DNA of 64,000 nt from Thecaphora thlaspeos (taxonomy: Eukaryota > Basidiomycota > Ustilaginomycetes > Urocystidales > Glomosporiaceae), in assembly GCA_900291925.1 (NCBI GenBank), contig UWYS01000009.1, forward strand, positions 310,001-374,000. The letters run 5' to 3'. A model generated the notes under the pieces. That model did no database searches, was not told the DNA's origin, and saw only the letters and a list, made by a program, of their open reading frames with translations. Below are positions 10,092 through 21,801 of the stretch, one piece after another (the stretch's first letter is position 1; every line of letters starts with the position of its first letter). A program made the position numbers and the translations under genes.

Positions 10092-13000
10092 CCGTGCTCG
10101 GCAGGAAAAGGAGTCGAGGCTCGCCAAGAACAAAAAGTGGACGACTAGGAAGAGGTGTGGTGGGTCGAGCCTCTTCTGGACCTCGCGCTACACTGTGACT
10201 ATGTACTGCAACAAGCCAATACGTAAATTACGGTCAACACAGATGCAAAGACCATGGTGATGCGAGACCGTCCCGGAGGCGGCGGTGGCGGCGGTGGCGG
10301 CGGTGGTCTCGGGCCTCGTCGTCGTCCTGCCCACCAAACGCCGAGCCCTCACAATAAGTAGGCGACAATGACGAAGCGCCATGGTCAAGCATGGCGTAGT
10401 CTCTTTGGGACGGCGCGGCTTGCTACTGTACTGTACCCGAATCTGCCGACGGGCTTATGTTGCCGCTACACTCTGCAAAGTACCTAGTACCCACCTGTCT
10501 GGCGAGACTTTTCCGTCGCCTAGCAACGCCCTGCCTACTCTGTTGACAGAGATTCGTATTCGCCGGAAGCAAGTCGCCGTATGAGAGCAACGTTCACCAC
10601 CCGGGGAGGGTCTGTGATCCTGTGAGACGGTGGAGCGTGCGTCGAACCAACGCCGAGACACATTTCCATGAATGGATTGGAGACTCGAGAGTGGGTTGGG
10701 TAGCGCCCAACAAGAGCCAGCAAGCTTAGGCGTGCTCGCCGCTATCACCTAGCCGTCTTTGAACGTCCTTTTTCTTCAGCTGCACCAACCGGCCATCTGT
10801 ACGAGGGTTGGAGGGGTCCTTGGGAAACCAAGGTAGGTAGGTATCATCCGACCTAAAGAACACCGCAGGTGACTAAGGCCATCTTGCGTCGACCGAGAGA
10901 GGATGCCAGGCGGGCAGGTGTGCTGACTGGTGATGGTTATGTAGGCAGGCAGAGGGCAGCGAGAAGGATCAACTTCGTCGTCAACTCGCTACGGGAAGGA
11001 ACCGCAGCGGGAAAGGACCAATATTGGCCGTAGGTTGAGCTTCGTCGGTCATCAAATAGGCCATGGATTGCAGGCTGGCTCCCTGGAGGCGTGCATCGCG
11101 ATGGCCAGCTCGCAGCGCTCGCCTCGATGACCACCTGGCCGTCCATCTTGTCCTGAAGTGCAGTACTTGCGGCGATCTCTGTCTCCCATAGCTTGCAGGG
11201 CGAAACGAGCTCGGGGTGCGTGTTCTGTTCGTGCTCAGAACGAGGGCGGAGGCTGTCAATGGTGCGGAGACGACCTCTTCGGGCGAGCTTGCGTCGAGTA
11301 GTGTGTGTGTCCCAGCCTCTTGTCACCCCTGCGTTTGACGGCGAGCGGACGCCCCGACGTTTTTCCCATCAGGTCAAGAAGGACGAAATTCATCAAAACT
11401 TCGCTGTCTTGTCCTCTCCCGCTTGCGCTGCCTGCCTCTCTTGCGCGTCGTCACCGCGTGGCCCCTTTCCTGCGTTCCGAGCCTTGTTTTACGGTCGGGA
11501 GCGGCTGTACTTGCTAGTACGTAGAAGTAGAAGTGAGGGTCGGAGAAGACACAGACCGATCGATCCAGGTGTATCGGTTCAATGACGACGAGGAACGGCA
11601 TCGTCCTGTCTCCGACTCTTGCGTTCCAGTGCGTGTGTAGCCAGTGGACGGGCCGGCCGACGTCTGGACCTCAGAAAAGGTGGCGAGCAGAAGAGGCAAG
11701 GTCGGGCGCGGGGCTGCATTAAGCCCGATCAGCTGCTCGTCGCGCGGCGCCGTGACTCATGCGAACCCTTGTAACTTGTCCAGCGCGCGCAAGAGCTTGG
11801 CTCGCCATGCGTAACGTTGGAGTGGCAGGGAGCTAGGGGCTTCAGGCATGGCTCGACGACGTGCTGAGCAATGTATGTACAGTGTTACTCTCCCGCCCAC
11901 AAGAGGCGAGGCGAGTCGAGTCGAGTGTTAAGGTCAAGCCCAGAGGAAGGCTGCTGCTCGAGAGAATTTCAGGACCCCCCCCGGCACCGCTGACACCTCG
12001 AGCCTTGGGCAGGTGAGCATCGGACGGCGACCAATTCCTTGGAGGTACCGATCTCAAAGTTCCGGCCTTGGCTTGACCATCTTCTTTGGCATTATCGAGA
12101 GGCTGTCGTCGGTACAGACGGGTACGTACAGTACAATACTCGCACTGTATCGACAGCCGTACGCCGAGAGATGGGACGACGCACGGTCATAGACCGCGGG
12201 AGCTGAGGATGGACAAGCGATGCGCCCAAAACGATCGCGATGCAAGGAGACCTACACAGCTCTTTCTTGCGCGACGCTCTCTCGACCTGTCATCCTACCA
12301 GCCGCCGCAGGGGTTTACAGTGCGTCGGCTGATGGACCCTGTCGGACTACCCGGCCACCTTTCTTTCCCGTCTAGTTAGTCGTGGTCGTTGACCGCATCG
12401 TATCCCACATCTAGCCGTCGTCGACCTCCTTCCACCACTTCTCCTTTCAGTCAGGCATCTTTAGCATCCTATGTCGATGAGACAGATACGAAAGGACAAG
12501 ATGCAACCGCTTGGCATAGCGTCGTTCGACAGTGCCGCGGAAGTGTCGTTGGCGCCAAGTACCGTAAGTCATCCGCGAAAACAGATCCATCTGCTTGCTT
12601 AGTACTGTACTTTTGCGTGGCTTGATGACAGCGGCAAAGGAAAAGCTTGACAACCACCATCGTCGGAGCGACGTTGTATCGCGATCGTGGATCCCCAGTG
12701 AGGGTAAGGACCTAGCGAATGTTCCGAAAGAAACCCCTACCTAAAACACCTAGCCTGGCTTTTCCCGGTCTTGACGTCGTACAGTAGTACATACATACAA
12801 CCGCTCAAACACCGACGTTCCATGCGCTCGCTAGTTGTCGTACCCGCGTGCGTACGGTATCAAGGAAGGCGGTGACTTGGCAAGATGCTGCTGGCTGCCT
12901 GCAAGGTGGGGAAAGTTCGACAACGTGAACGTGCAACCATGCAAGGGTGTTTCTGGGGACGGTTGCTGAGGGGGCGTTGTAGGTCAACCGTCTCGTGCGA

Positions 13001-14013
13001 AAAGTACAAGCAGTCGGAGGCCGGCAGAGCTCTCTTGGCGAACGAGATGAGCTGTATCGGGCCCCAGTGTATCTGAGGAGGTGGGGCTAGGGAACTATGT
13101 CGGACGACAAGGACGAACGGTGACCGCAATCTCCGGCGGTCGTTCTGAGGGCCATGAGGAAAGAAATGAGGAAATGTCGCCACGTAGAAATCCGCGATGA
13201 AATAATGGTGAAAAAAAGTCTATATCTCGGTGATGTCGACGAGGAGAAAGCACTTCACCCAATGTATGCGGCCCGCAAGCAACACGGTGGCGACGAGGCT
13301 GATGGTGTTAGCATCTACGATCTGGCACCTCGATAGCCTGCGAGATGGGCGGCCTTCAAATACTCCGAGAAGGTGCTCAGTCGACAGGCATCACCTTGCG
13401 TCTCGATGAGCGGCGACATGATTGCATAGCACTTTCGCGGCTTTACTGGCACGAGAGCCGGATCGGCTTACCAGGCAGCGATTGCGCTCGATAGGGTGAG
13501 CACCTGCGACGACGAGACACGGCACTGTCATTTACCCGCAAGATGCCTCTGATCTGGAGATGTGTAGGGTTGGTGCGATTGTCAAGAGTCGGAGTAGTAT
13601 GTACAGTGTGCATCGGCGCCGCTCGAGGTGCGAAGGGGTGGACGAAAAGACAGCCAAGCGGAAAAGAAGATAAAAGAGACGTCGTCATTGTCGTCGTCAA
13701 CAGGTGCGACACCGTGAGGCAGCCGTGTGGAACGCGGTTGTGTTGCTTGAAGACTTGGCCGTGACCGTGCCATTCGAAGTCGTGGCATCCTGGGAGACGG
13801 TCCGGACAACGGTACCCTCAACATCCGCACAGAGATCCGGCGGCGCAGGGTTGGCCGTACGCCGGCTCGTCGGCGAATGCTTGCCTTGTCGCACTACGAG
13901 CTTCAGGAGCGGTCGCTGCCCACGATCCAACACGCCAGCGATGTCCTTCCATCTCCTGCGTGCGACACTCGACCGTCTCGAGCCCCTTGCATGCGCGACT
14001 TTCGTTGCCATTT

Positions 14014-14511
14014 CTAGTGGCTGAGCTTGGCCTTTCCCTTGGCCCTCCTCCGGGCGATCGTCTTTCGGCCATTCTTTGTCTTGATGCGGGAGAGGAAGCC
14101 GTGTCTCCGCTTTCGGATCCTCTGTGACGGCTGGTACTCTGAGCCGTAGGTGACGGATCGGGTGGATGCTACGGTTCCTGATGCGAGGAGCGACGAAGCA
14201 GGTGTGGAGAGGATGGGCCTTGAGAGGGTGGAGAGGAGCGAGAGGGGCGTAGGTGTCGAACGTGCGAGCCGTGGCGTGGAGAGGGAGAGGGAGAGGGAGG
14301 TGAAGGGATGCAGTAGAGCCAGCGGTGTCACCTGAGCCGGCAAGGATAAGGTGGAGGAGGCGGTGGAGGAAGACGTTGACGCTACAGAGCTGGCGGTGGT
14401 AGGCTGCCGACAGAAGGTGGAAGGTGTGGTGAAGATGCGTGCTGTTGAAGGTCGGAGCACCCTGGAACGCGAGGATGCGGCGACATTGGTGAGGAGAGAG
14501 GTGCGCGGCAT
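14014..14511 (-). CDS. MRPL34: Mitochondrial large ribosomal subunit protein bL34m
   Basis: The last 45 residues are the bacterial-type L34 core ([19 protein letters not shown], then [16 protein letters not shown]), a small, very basic protein buried in the 23S-type rRNA of the mitochondrial large subunit. The preceding 120 residues are Ser/Thr/Ala/Arg-rich without acids, as in a mitochondrial presequence. I chose the start at 14511 ([13 protein letters not shown]), giving 165 aa; the open frame extends upstream but through low-complexity CACCAC-derived sequence. It shares a 464-bp divergent promoter with the proline biosynthesis gene. Confidence 0.9.
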   Translation of the reverse strand: MPRTSLLTNVAASSRSRVLRPSTARIFTTPSTFCRQPTTASSVASTSSSTASSTLSLPAQVTPLALLHPFTSLSLSLSTPRLARSTPTPLSLLSTLSRPILSTPASSLLASGTVASTRSVTYGSEYQPSQRIRKRRHGFLSRIKTKNGRKTIARRRAKGKAKLSH

Positions 14512-14861
14512 CTTACCGGTGCACTGTGAAGGTGACGGTGGGGGCGGTCGCGATGGGGCTGGGGCAGTGTTGGGCTGTGGCAGTCTTGCGGAAAGAACGA
14601 GTGTGAGGAGCGATGATGATGATGGTGGTGGTTGCAGGGCGCGAGCTCTCTCGGCAAGTCGGGAAGAAAAGGAAGAAAATCGAGCGGCTGGCACGGCGTC
14701 TCGTATCGGGAAAGTGCCACGAGCACTGTCCGGACCCCGATTCGCTCGGATTTCGGGCAAGGGCTCGACCGCCTGACTCGCGCTTGCCACCCGCCTTCTT
14801 CCCGGACACTGTATGCCTTGGCCAGCTCGCACCAGTCCCCTCCACCTTTTTCCCGCCACCA

Positions 14862-14897
14862 TCACCACCACCACCACCACCACCACCACACCACCAC
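14862..14897. repeat. CAC trinucleotide repeat in shared promoter
   Basis: A near-perfect CAC run about 80-115 bp upstream of the reductase start codon, inside the divergent promoter shared with bL34m. Confidence 0.85.
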
Positions 14898-14975
14898 ACC
14901 GCCACACCGCCACCACCCATCACCATCCCGCATCAAACAACACGCATACACGATACCCTCCGACCGCCGCCAGCC

Positions 14976-16576
14976 ATGTCGATCGACGCCGAGCAGATCG
15001 CCAAGCGCGCCAAGCAGGCCTTCGAAGAGGCGCAGCAGCGCCTCACCCAGGGAGCGGCCGCCGACTCGGTGCGCAGCGCCGCGCTCGAGCAGATTCGCTC
15101 CCACCTCGAAGCGGCCAAGGACGAGATCCAAGCCGCCAACCGGGAAGATATGCGCCTCGCCAGCGAGCAGGTCGCGGCGGGCAAGCTTTCCGCCTCGCTC
15201 GCCTCGCGCCTCGACCTCTTTAGCAAGCCGGCAAAGTGGACCTCGATGCTCCAGGGCGTATCCGACGTCGTCTCCCTGCCTTCGCCGCTCGACGTGTGCA
15301 CCTACGCCAAGCGCTTGGCCGAAGCCACCCCCACGTCCGGTGCGCTCGACCTGTACCGCCTCACGTGTCCCATCGGCGTGCTCCTGTGCATCTTCGAGGC
15401 GAGGCCAGAGGTCATCATCAACATCGCATCGCTCGCCATCAAGTCAGGCAACGCCGCCATCCTAAAGGGCGGTAAGGAGAGCAAGCACACCGCCGCCGTC
15501 ATGGCCAAGGTGGTCGCAGAGGCGCTCGCCACCACGCCGCTGCCCAGCGACCTCGTCCAGACGGTCGAGACAAGGGGCGACGTCGCCGCGCTGCTGCACC
15601 AGGACCGTTACGTCGACCTCGTCATCCCGCGCGGCAGCAACGAGCTGGTGCGCTCGATCCAACGCGAGGCCAGGATGCCCGTCATGGGCCACGCAGACGG
15701 ACTCTGCGCAGGCTACATCCACGAGGACGCAGAGGTCGAGACGACGGTCGCGACCGTCATCGACGCCAAGGTGAGCCTACAGCCGCACGCATCCTGCTGA
15801 AGCGACGGAGTACGTACCTACTTGCTGAAAGGGCTATCTCCCCTTCCCCCCCGCCCTCCTCTCCGCGACAATGACCGCAGACCGACTACCCAGCAGCATG
15901 CAACGCCCTCGAGACGCTCCTCGTCCACCGCGCCCACCTCACTTCGGGGCTGTGGTCTACGCTCTCCTCCGCCCTGCTCCAAGTCGGCGTCACCTTGCAC
16001 TGCGATCCTGAAACCCTGTCTATGGCCGAACAATCGCACTCCAGCCTCGCCGCCTCCTCTTCCTCCTCCTCCAAGAGTGGCAAAGTGCTCGCTGCGACAC
16101 CGGTCGACTACGACACTGAATACCTCGATCTGGATCTAGCCGTCAAGGTGGTCTCGAACGTAGACGAAGCCATCCGACACATCAACGAACACGGCTCCCA
16201 TCACACGGACATCATCCTGTGCGCACCTATCTCGACCACCTCTCATAGCGTCTACGATTCCTCCGCCATCTCTCAAGACGAGCAGCATCCAGCAGCCAAG
16301 AAGTTCACGCAATCCCTAAGCAGTGCCAATGTCTTCGTCAACGCCAGTAGTCGATTTGCGGATGGATTCAGATACGGTTTCGGAACCGAGGTAGGTATCT
16401 CGACCGGTAGGACTCACGCTAGAGGTCCAGTCGGATTGGAGGGTCTCGTTATTTATAAGTACGTCGTCAAGGCGCTGGGCAAGGGCGCGCAGACGGCAGC
16501 GCAGTTCAATGAGAGCGCAGAGAAGAAGAGGGATTGGGCCCATACCGAGATCGAAAAGAGGTATCCTCGCTTTTAG
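14976..16576 (+). CDS. PRO2: Gamma-glutamyl phosphate reductase (proline biosynthesis)
   Basis: Catalyses NADPH-dependent reduction of gamma-glutamyl phosphate to glutamate semialdehyde, the second step of proline synthesis in the cytosol. Exons 14976-15770 and 15881-16576 join in phase across a 110-nt intron, placing the catalytic cysteine in YPAACNALETLLVH at the start of exon 2. Other family stretches are CPIGVLLCIFEARPEV, IKSGNAAILKGGKES, VIPRGSNELVRSI, SSRFADGFRYGFGTEVGIS and HARGPVGLEGL. The 496-aa product is longer than the yeast enzyme because of a Ser-rich insert (around SLAASSSSSSKSG). The start is the ATG in CAGCCATGTCG, which fits the family N-terminus. Confidence 0.96.
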
Positions 16577-16654
16577 ACGAGGTCGTTGGATGGTTCGCAC
16601 GGGCTCGGTCACACACTCGAGACCCTCGCACTGAACAGCACTGTCGCAAGTCAA

Positions 16655-16692
16655 GGGAAAGAGAGAGAGAAAGAGAGAGAGAGAGAAAAGGA
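16655..16692. repeat. GAGA-rich simple repeat
   Basis: An imperfect (GA)n purine tract in the 224-bp space between two convergent stop codons (16576 and 16801). Likely part of the 3' UTRs. Confidence 0.8.
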
Positions 16693-16800
16693 AAAGAAGG
16701 AATTGGGATTTGAAGATGTACATATTGAGCGAGTAAGCGAGTTGTAGCCAGTAGAAAAGAGCGTGTATGCACGAGTCGACGAGCGAGCGCCGCAAGCTAG

Positions 16801-19800
16801 CTAGAGGGTGGAGCGGCCCTGGACCATGAACCTCGTGGCGGCGCGAAAGGCTTTCTCCTCGCCGCTCCGGTTGGCGCCAACGATGAAGCGCGCCGAAATC
16901 TCTCCCACCGCTACGGCGCACGCTACGACGATGAGGATGATGACGATCCAGGTGCTGTGCGTCCAGCAAGGGAAAGGGACGGGGGAGGGGGAACGAGAGA
17001 AGGTGAGCATTGGATCAGAGAGGCAGTCTTGTCTCAAGGCTTGTCTGTCGCAGCGGCCGAGCGACGACCGGACTCACATCTTGGACATTGCGGCGTTGGC
17101 GATATGCTCGTGTATGATCTCTAGCAGGTCGCTCGCTACCGCCAGACGTTCGTTTAGGTTTTCCACCCTCTCGTCGATCTCGAGGTAGTCTCGGATGGCG
17201 TCGTAGAGGAGCTTGAGCGACGCCTCGCTCCAGAAGAGCTCGGGTGTATCGAGCACGTTGCTCGTCAGATTGACATCGACGCGCAACTTAAACAGCCTTC
17301 CCGTCAGGCGCAGCGCCTCCCTCCTCTTGAGCTTGAGTTCGCCCGACGAAGCCATCTCCTTTGGAATGTGCGACGTCACCTCCAGCGAATCCTGCATTCG
17401 CTCCTCGAACACGCTCAGCTTGGTGCTCTGCGCAATCGCGTGCGCCAGAGACAGCTTGAGAAGGTGGTTGGGAGCCCGGAACGTGAAAAAGTCGTTGAAG
17501 ATGCGTGGCGCCGCTATGTTGGGGTCGTAGCAAAAGTGGAAGGCCTCCGTCTCGCGATCCTCTTCCGCCATGATCTCGCGCGCGCACCCGGAAGACAGGA
17601 CGTCTTCGATGATCGACCGCTCTTCGGCCGCGGTGAAGTTGTACATCACCAGCACGCCGTAGGGCAGAATGATGAGCTCGGCAGATCGCAGCGCCTCGAG
17701 GATCGGTCGCGGCGTCAGCATGTTGGCCGACGTGTCGTGGTTATGCGACGCCATGTTCGGGCCGGTGAACTTGTTGCGCTTGCGCTGCTTGCGTCGGCTC
17801 TTGCTCTTCTTGCGCGAAGCGCCGGGCCGGCCTGGCGGAGAGGCGCGCAGCAGCAGCTGCTGCTCGCCGTGGTCCTCATGGACGATGGCCAGGTTGTCGC
17901 GCGACGAGGTGCGGCGTGACGGCGACAGCCTACCGGGCATCTCCGAAGGCAATGGGGTCAGCTGCTCTAGGGCGCGGCTCTCGGCCTCGGGGATCGCGTC
18001 GAGAGCCCCCTTGTCGCCGCTGAGCGACCCTTCGCTGTTGTTCCGGCTATGTCGGCCTAGTCGACCGATTCCACCGCCGCTGCCACTGCCGCCGCCACCA
18101 CCGAGTCCGCTGAGGACCTCTTCCGCCTCGCTCGCCATCTCGGCCGACAGCACCGTGTCGGTGCTTCGGTACGACGACGACGCAATGACGTTGAGCGGAC
18201 CGTCGATCTCTTCGGAAAGCTGCTGCATCAGCATGTCGCGCGCGCCCGCCGTGTCCGGATCGGTCACCTCGCCCTCGACGTCCGTCATCTCGCTGCCATT
18301 GGAGCGCCGCTGGTCCTCGTCGCGCCACGAGCGAGAGAAGGTTTCGCCGACGTCGGAGCTGCTTTGACTGCCGGACCGCTTGCGCTCGAGCAAGAAGGGC
18401 CGCCTCGCGCCGTCCTCGAGGTCTGAGCTGTCGTCGCGACGCTCAACCGCGACCGGCCTCGCCAGCGGCGTCGCCAGCATCGCCTCGTCGCCGTCTTCGA
18501 AGGAGCTGCCGCTTAGTGGCCGCTGATGCTGCTGGTACGGTATGTGCCGCGGAGCGTCGGCGTCCTCGAGCGAGTCGTCCCGGCCATCGCGGTGGCGTTG
18601 TTGTCGGTAGACATCGTGGCTCTGCTCGTTCTCGGTCTCTGACTCGAGGTTGCCGCCGCCGCCGCCATTCTTGCGCTGATTGTTGCGCTCGCCGCCGCTT
18701 CCACCGCCGTCGCCGCCGCGACTCCAGTGATTCTTCTCGGCCTCGCTTTCCCAAGCGCTCGTCTCGCTCCCCTCGCGCCGTCGTCCATCGTCGCGCCCGT
18801 CGCCGTCCCTGCTGTGTCTGTGGCTGTGGCGGCTGTCGCTCTCGTTACCGCGGCCTTCGCCACCCTGGATGTAGCCGTCGGGATCGATGTCGTCGGCCTC
18901 CTCGCCGCGATGCTCAAAGTAGGTGCCGACGTAGCCAAACTCCTCGCGCTCCTCCAGCTCGCGCTCGCGCCGGCTCTCTGCGCCCGGGCTGGCGCTGCGC
19001 GGCTCGGGTGCACTACGCACGTTGGCCCGCCCGAAGCCCGGAAGGAGCGGCTTGGTGTAGAGGGCGTAGGCGCACTCGTCGTACAGGCGCGGCTTGACGC
19101 CGTGCTCGCGCCGGAGGAAGCCGAGCAGCGTGCCGAGATGGATGGACGATGAGATACTATAGGCCGTCAGGCGAGGCAGCGGCGTCATCACGCGCGTCGA
19201 GGGCGCCATCCGCTCGAAGGTGTGGTAGACTGGCCCGCTACGCAGCGGCTTCAGGGGCGGTGCACGGACGCCCGTCGCACGGAAGGTGGCGGTCGGCTTC
19301 TGCTTCTGCATGATCCCGCGGCTGACAGCGCTCGCGAGCGATGAGACGGCGGCCCTCGCTAGAGCGGAGGAGGAGGCGGCGGGTCGGCGACCGCCCTGAG
19401 TCGATGCGGGCGTCATTAGCTTGCCGGGGACCGGGGCGAGGTCCCTGCCTCTGGCCGTCGGGATGGTAGGTCCTGCACGCGGCGCCGAGACAGGCTTGCG
19501 CGCAGGCGGCTTGGCGATCTGTGCGATGGCCTCGAGGTCGTGACCAGCCCCGCGTCCACCCACTAACATGGGCTCCGAGGGCAGCTGCGGCTTTTTGGCC
19601 GCGTCGACCTTGCCGCCCTCGGGGGCCTTCTTGGCGGCGGCGATGGCGGCGCTGCTGCTGGCGATCTTCTGCTCGCCATCGGAAGGCGGAACAGCGGTAC
19701 CTGCTTCCGAGGCGCCACCATCGTCATCATCGTCGTCCTCTTCCGAGTCGCTGCCATCTTCGCTGTCGTCTTCATCGTCATCATCGTCTTCGTCGTCTTC

Positions 19801-20490
19801 ATCGCCGGGAAGAGGAGCGAGCTGGCTTTCGCTGGGGAGAACGATGTGCTTTCCGCTCGTCTTTGTGGTTCGGACGGGCTTTTCCGCGCGGACGGGAAGC
19901 GAGTAGCGCGTGGCGCGGGCGGGCGTGCCTTTGAAGCGACTGGCCGCCGCCGAGGGAGGCGGTGGACGCGCCGACGACGAAGAGGACGATAACGGAGGCT
20001 GTTGCTGCTGCTGTTGCTGCTGCTGCATCAGTCTGACGCCGCTGGAGGGGTTAGCGGATGCACCCGTCCTGTTTGATGCCGCACCGCTCTGGCTGTTGTC
20101 GGACGCCTTTGCCGGAGTGAGGGCGGCCCTGAGCAGGCTTGCAGGTGTGCGGCTGGCTTTGACGTTCAGGGCGGGATCAAAGTCGCCGGGCGTCTCCTCG
20201 TCAAAGTCGTTCTCGTCGAGGTCGGAGAGGTGGAGCGTGCCACCACTGTTGGAGTTTGCCTTGTTGTTGATACTGCTGCTGCTGCCGATGTCGCTGCTAC
20301 TGTTAGGGTTGTGGCTGCTCGAGGTGCCTGCGCGGCGGGTGCGTAGGGAGGAAGCGGTGGCGCTGATGCCGGGAAGCGGGTTGGAGGAGCGTCGCTGGAT
20401 CGAGGTGGGGGTAGGCGGTGACTGCGACTGCTGCGAGGTGGGAAGAAGGCTCCTCCGTTCGTCCTTGCGTGACGAGGATGAGCCGGACAT
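16801..20490 (-). CDS. RMD1: RMD1/DUF155 family protein with C-terminal membrane anchor
   Basis: Resembles the fungal RMD1 family (meiotic nuclear division, DUF155), membrane proteins of poorly known role related to mitochondrial RMND1. Exon 1 is 20490-17078 and exon 2 is 16954-16801; the 123-nt intron joins as SKI-TWIVIILIVVACAV, which restores the family's C-terminal transmembrane helix. Conserved blocks are LTAYSISSSIHLGTLLGFL (about residue 440), LILPYGVLVMYNF-like sequence (about 935) and FFTFRAPNHLLKLSLAHAIA. A polyacidic run and a Q9 run lie in the N-terminal disordered third, and a 400-residue charged insert splits the domain. The product is 1188 aa. An in-frame ATG 108 bp upstream (20598) is less likely than MSGSSSSRKDERRSLLP. 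Confidence 0.88.
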
Positions 20491-21131
20491 GATGGCGGCG
20501 GCTGGCGGGCGGTCAGCGGTGTCGACGGTTCTGCTACGCTTTGGCGCGGTAACTACGACGAGGCGATGATGCGGATGTCGAGGGTTGTATTGCTGCAATT
20601 ATTGTTGCTGTTGACGTTTGTATTGGATGGAATGCTGAGTCGCTCTGGGAGGGTACGTTTGTGTGTGCCCATCGGATGTGTGCCGGGAAGGGGGGCTCCG
20701 AGACCTGTGCTGGCGATGGGGGTGCGTAAAGTCAGTGGACGGGGTAGAGAGGGAGAGACAGAGGAAGACTGCGTGCGTGCGTGCGTGAGACAACGATGAC
20801 GGTGGCGGTGATGGTAATGGGTAGTGATGGCAGGAGCGAGAGGAGCGGCGATGTGATGAGATCACGATGTGAATGGTCGAGTGAGACGAGGCGCCCTTCT
20901 TGGCTGAACCTGTGCCTCGCTCTTGCCGCTGAATAATTCGGTCGGCAACCTCCACCCCAAAAAGGTACACGTTGCCCCCCCCCCTCTGGTCCTGGCCCTT
21001 CTGCCTTACACTCAAGACTCTCGCCATATCACCCAGAGAGGACATCAACGCCTAGCCTCTCCACTTCGACCAGCACTCCACCCTCTCTCCCTCACACGCA
21101 CTAAGAGCTCATCTCCACCCGGTTCGTCAAG
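20491..21131. promoter_or_regulatory. Divergent intergenic region
   Basis: A 641-bp head-to-head spacer between the RMD1-like gene and the small RGG gene. It holds a CAA/TTG-rich stretch (20586-20625) and a C9 run near 20978. No further gene is seen. Confidence 0.5.
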
Positions 21132-21714
21132 ATGAACCAACTCCCAACCTCATTCACCGGTCGAGCCTCATCGACGTTGGACGGTCCACCTTCCTACCGC
21201 GGTGGCGGCAGTAGTCGGGGTGATGGACGAGGTGGAGGACGAGGTGGAGGACGAGGTGGAACGCATCCGAAACATCGAACGGGAGATCCGTCGAGAAGGG
21301 GTGGCAAGTTTGCGCGCGCCAACGAATCGCAGAAGGAGGCAGAGACGGGCGGAATGGCTGGTAGGGGCAGGGGGAAAGGAAGAGGCGCTGCACCACCCCA
21401 TCAGGGTGCGGGTGGGAGAGGAGATCCAGCCCGCGATCCCGACTTGGAACCTGCCAAACCGCATCGTCAGTCCGTCCCAACCCTCCACGACAGCAGCAGC
21501 CAGCAGCAGTGTGCTGATACACTACTCTATCCCCCGTCATCGCGCCTTCTCCGCTTTCGCTTTTACAGCCGGGTACTTCTTACCTTCCTTTATCGAAGAT
21601 CCTTGGGCCAGCTTGGGTGCGGCCCTGCCAACTACATCATCGACGTCACCACAGCAACTTCAACACAGCACGACAAGCGCAGCGACGGACGATGGCTCAA
21701 CCGCAAAGACGTGA
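21132..21714 (+). CDS. Small RGG-rich protein with C-terminal FIEDPW motif, function unknown
   Basis: I infer two exons, 21132-21465 and 21569-21714, with a 103-nt intron (GTCAGT...TTTACAG). Splicing joins the frames as PHPGYFLPSFIEDPWASL, a compact aromatic/acidic motif that I believe recurs at the C-terminus of small uncharacterised fungal proteins. The 159-aa product starts MNQLPTSFTGRAS, then has RGG/RGGG repeats (about residues 23-37) and Gly/Arg-rich sequence (about 70-97), suggesting RNA binding. It is convergent with lanosterol synthase, with only 87 bp between stop codons. I cannot name the family. Without splicing the first frame would run 240 codons with no motif, so the spliced form is preferred. 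Confidence 0.65.
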
Positions 21715-21801
21715 CAAAGGGGCACGACGGCCGAACAAAGGACGCACCACGACGAAGGCGAGCGATAGATATAGATTGCGCGGGGGGGCGGTGCAAAGAC
21801 A

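Larger units (their letters stand above)
7592..14013. other. Gene-poor 6.4-kb region
   Basis: I find no gene I can support in these 6.4 kb, which is exceptional beside the gene density of the rest of the window. The open frames are short, lack family motifs and run through simple repeats. The region holds purine tracts (about 8385-8425), an AGGGC tandem array, GGCGGT repeats near 10275-10310 and at least eight TGTACTGTAC-type motifs. The part next to 7591 must include the kinase promoter and 5' UTR. A non-coding RNA or fast-evolving gene cannot be excluded. Confidence 0.5.

Noticed and set aside
8800..13600. tRNA or other structured RNA genes in the gene-poor region
   Set aside because: I scanned by eye for tRNA box A/box B patterns and saw none convincing; a covariance-model search would be needed to exclude them.
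13697..14024. Overlapping 104-106-codon frames on both strands next to bL34m
   Set aside because: No signal, motif or codon bias; overlap of equal-length frames on both strands is expected in GC-rich DNA.
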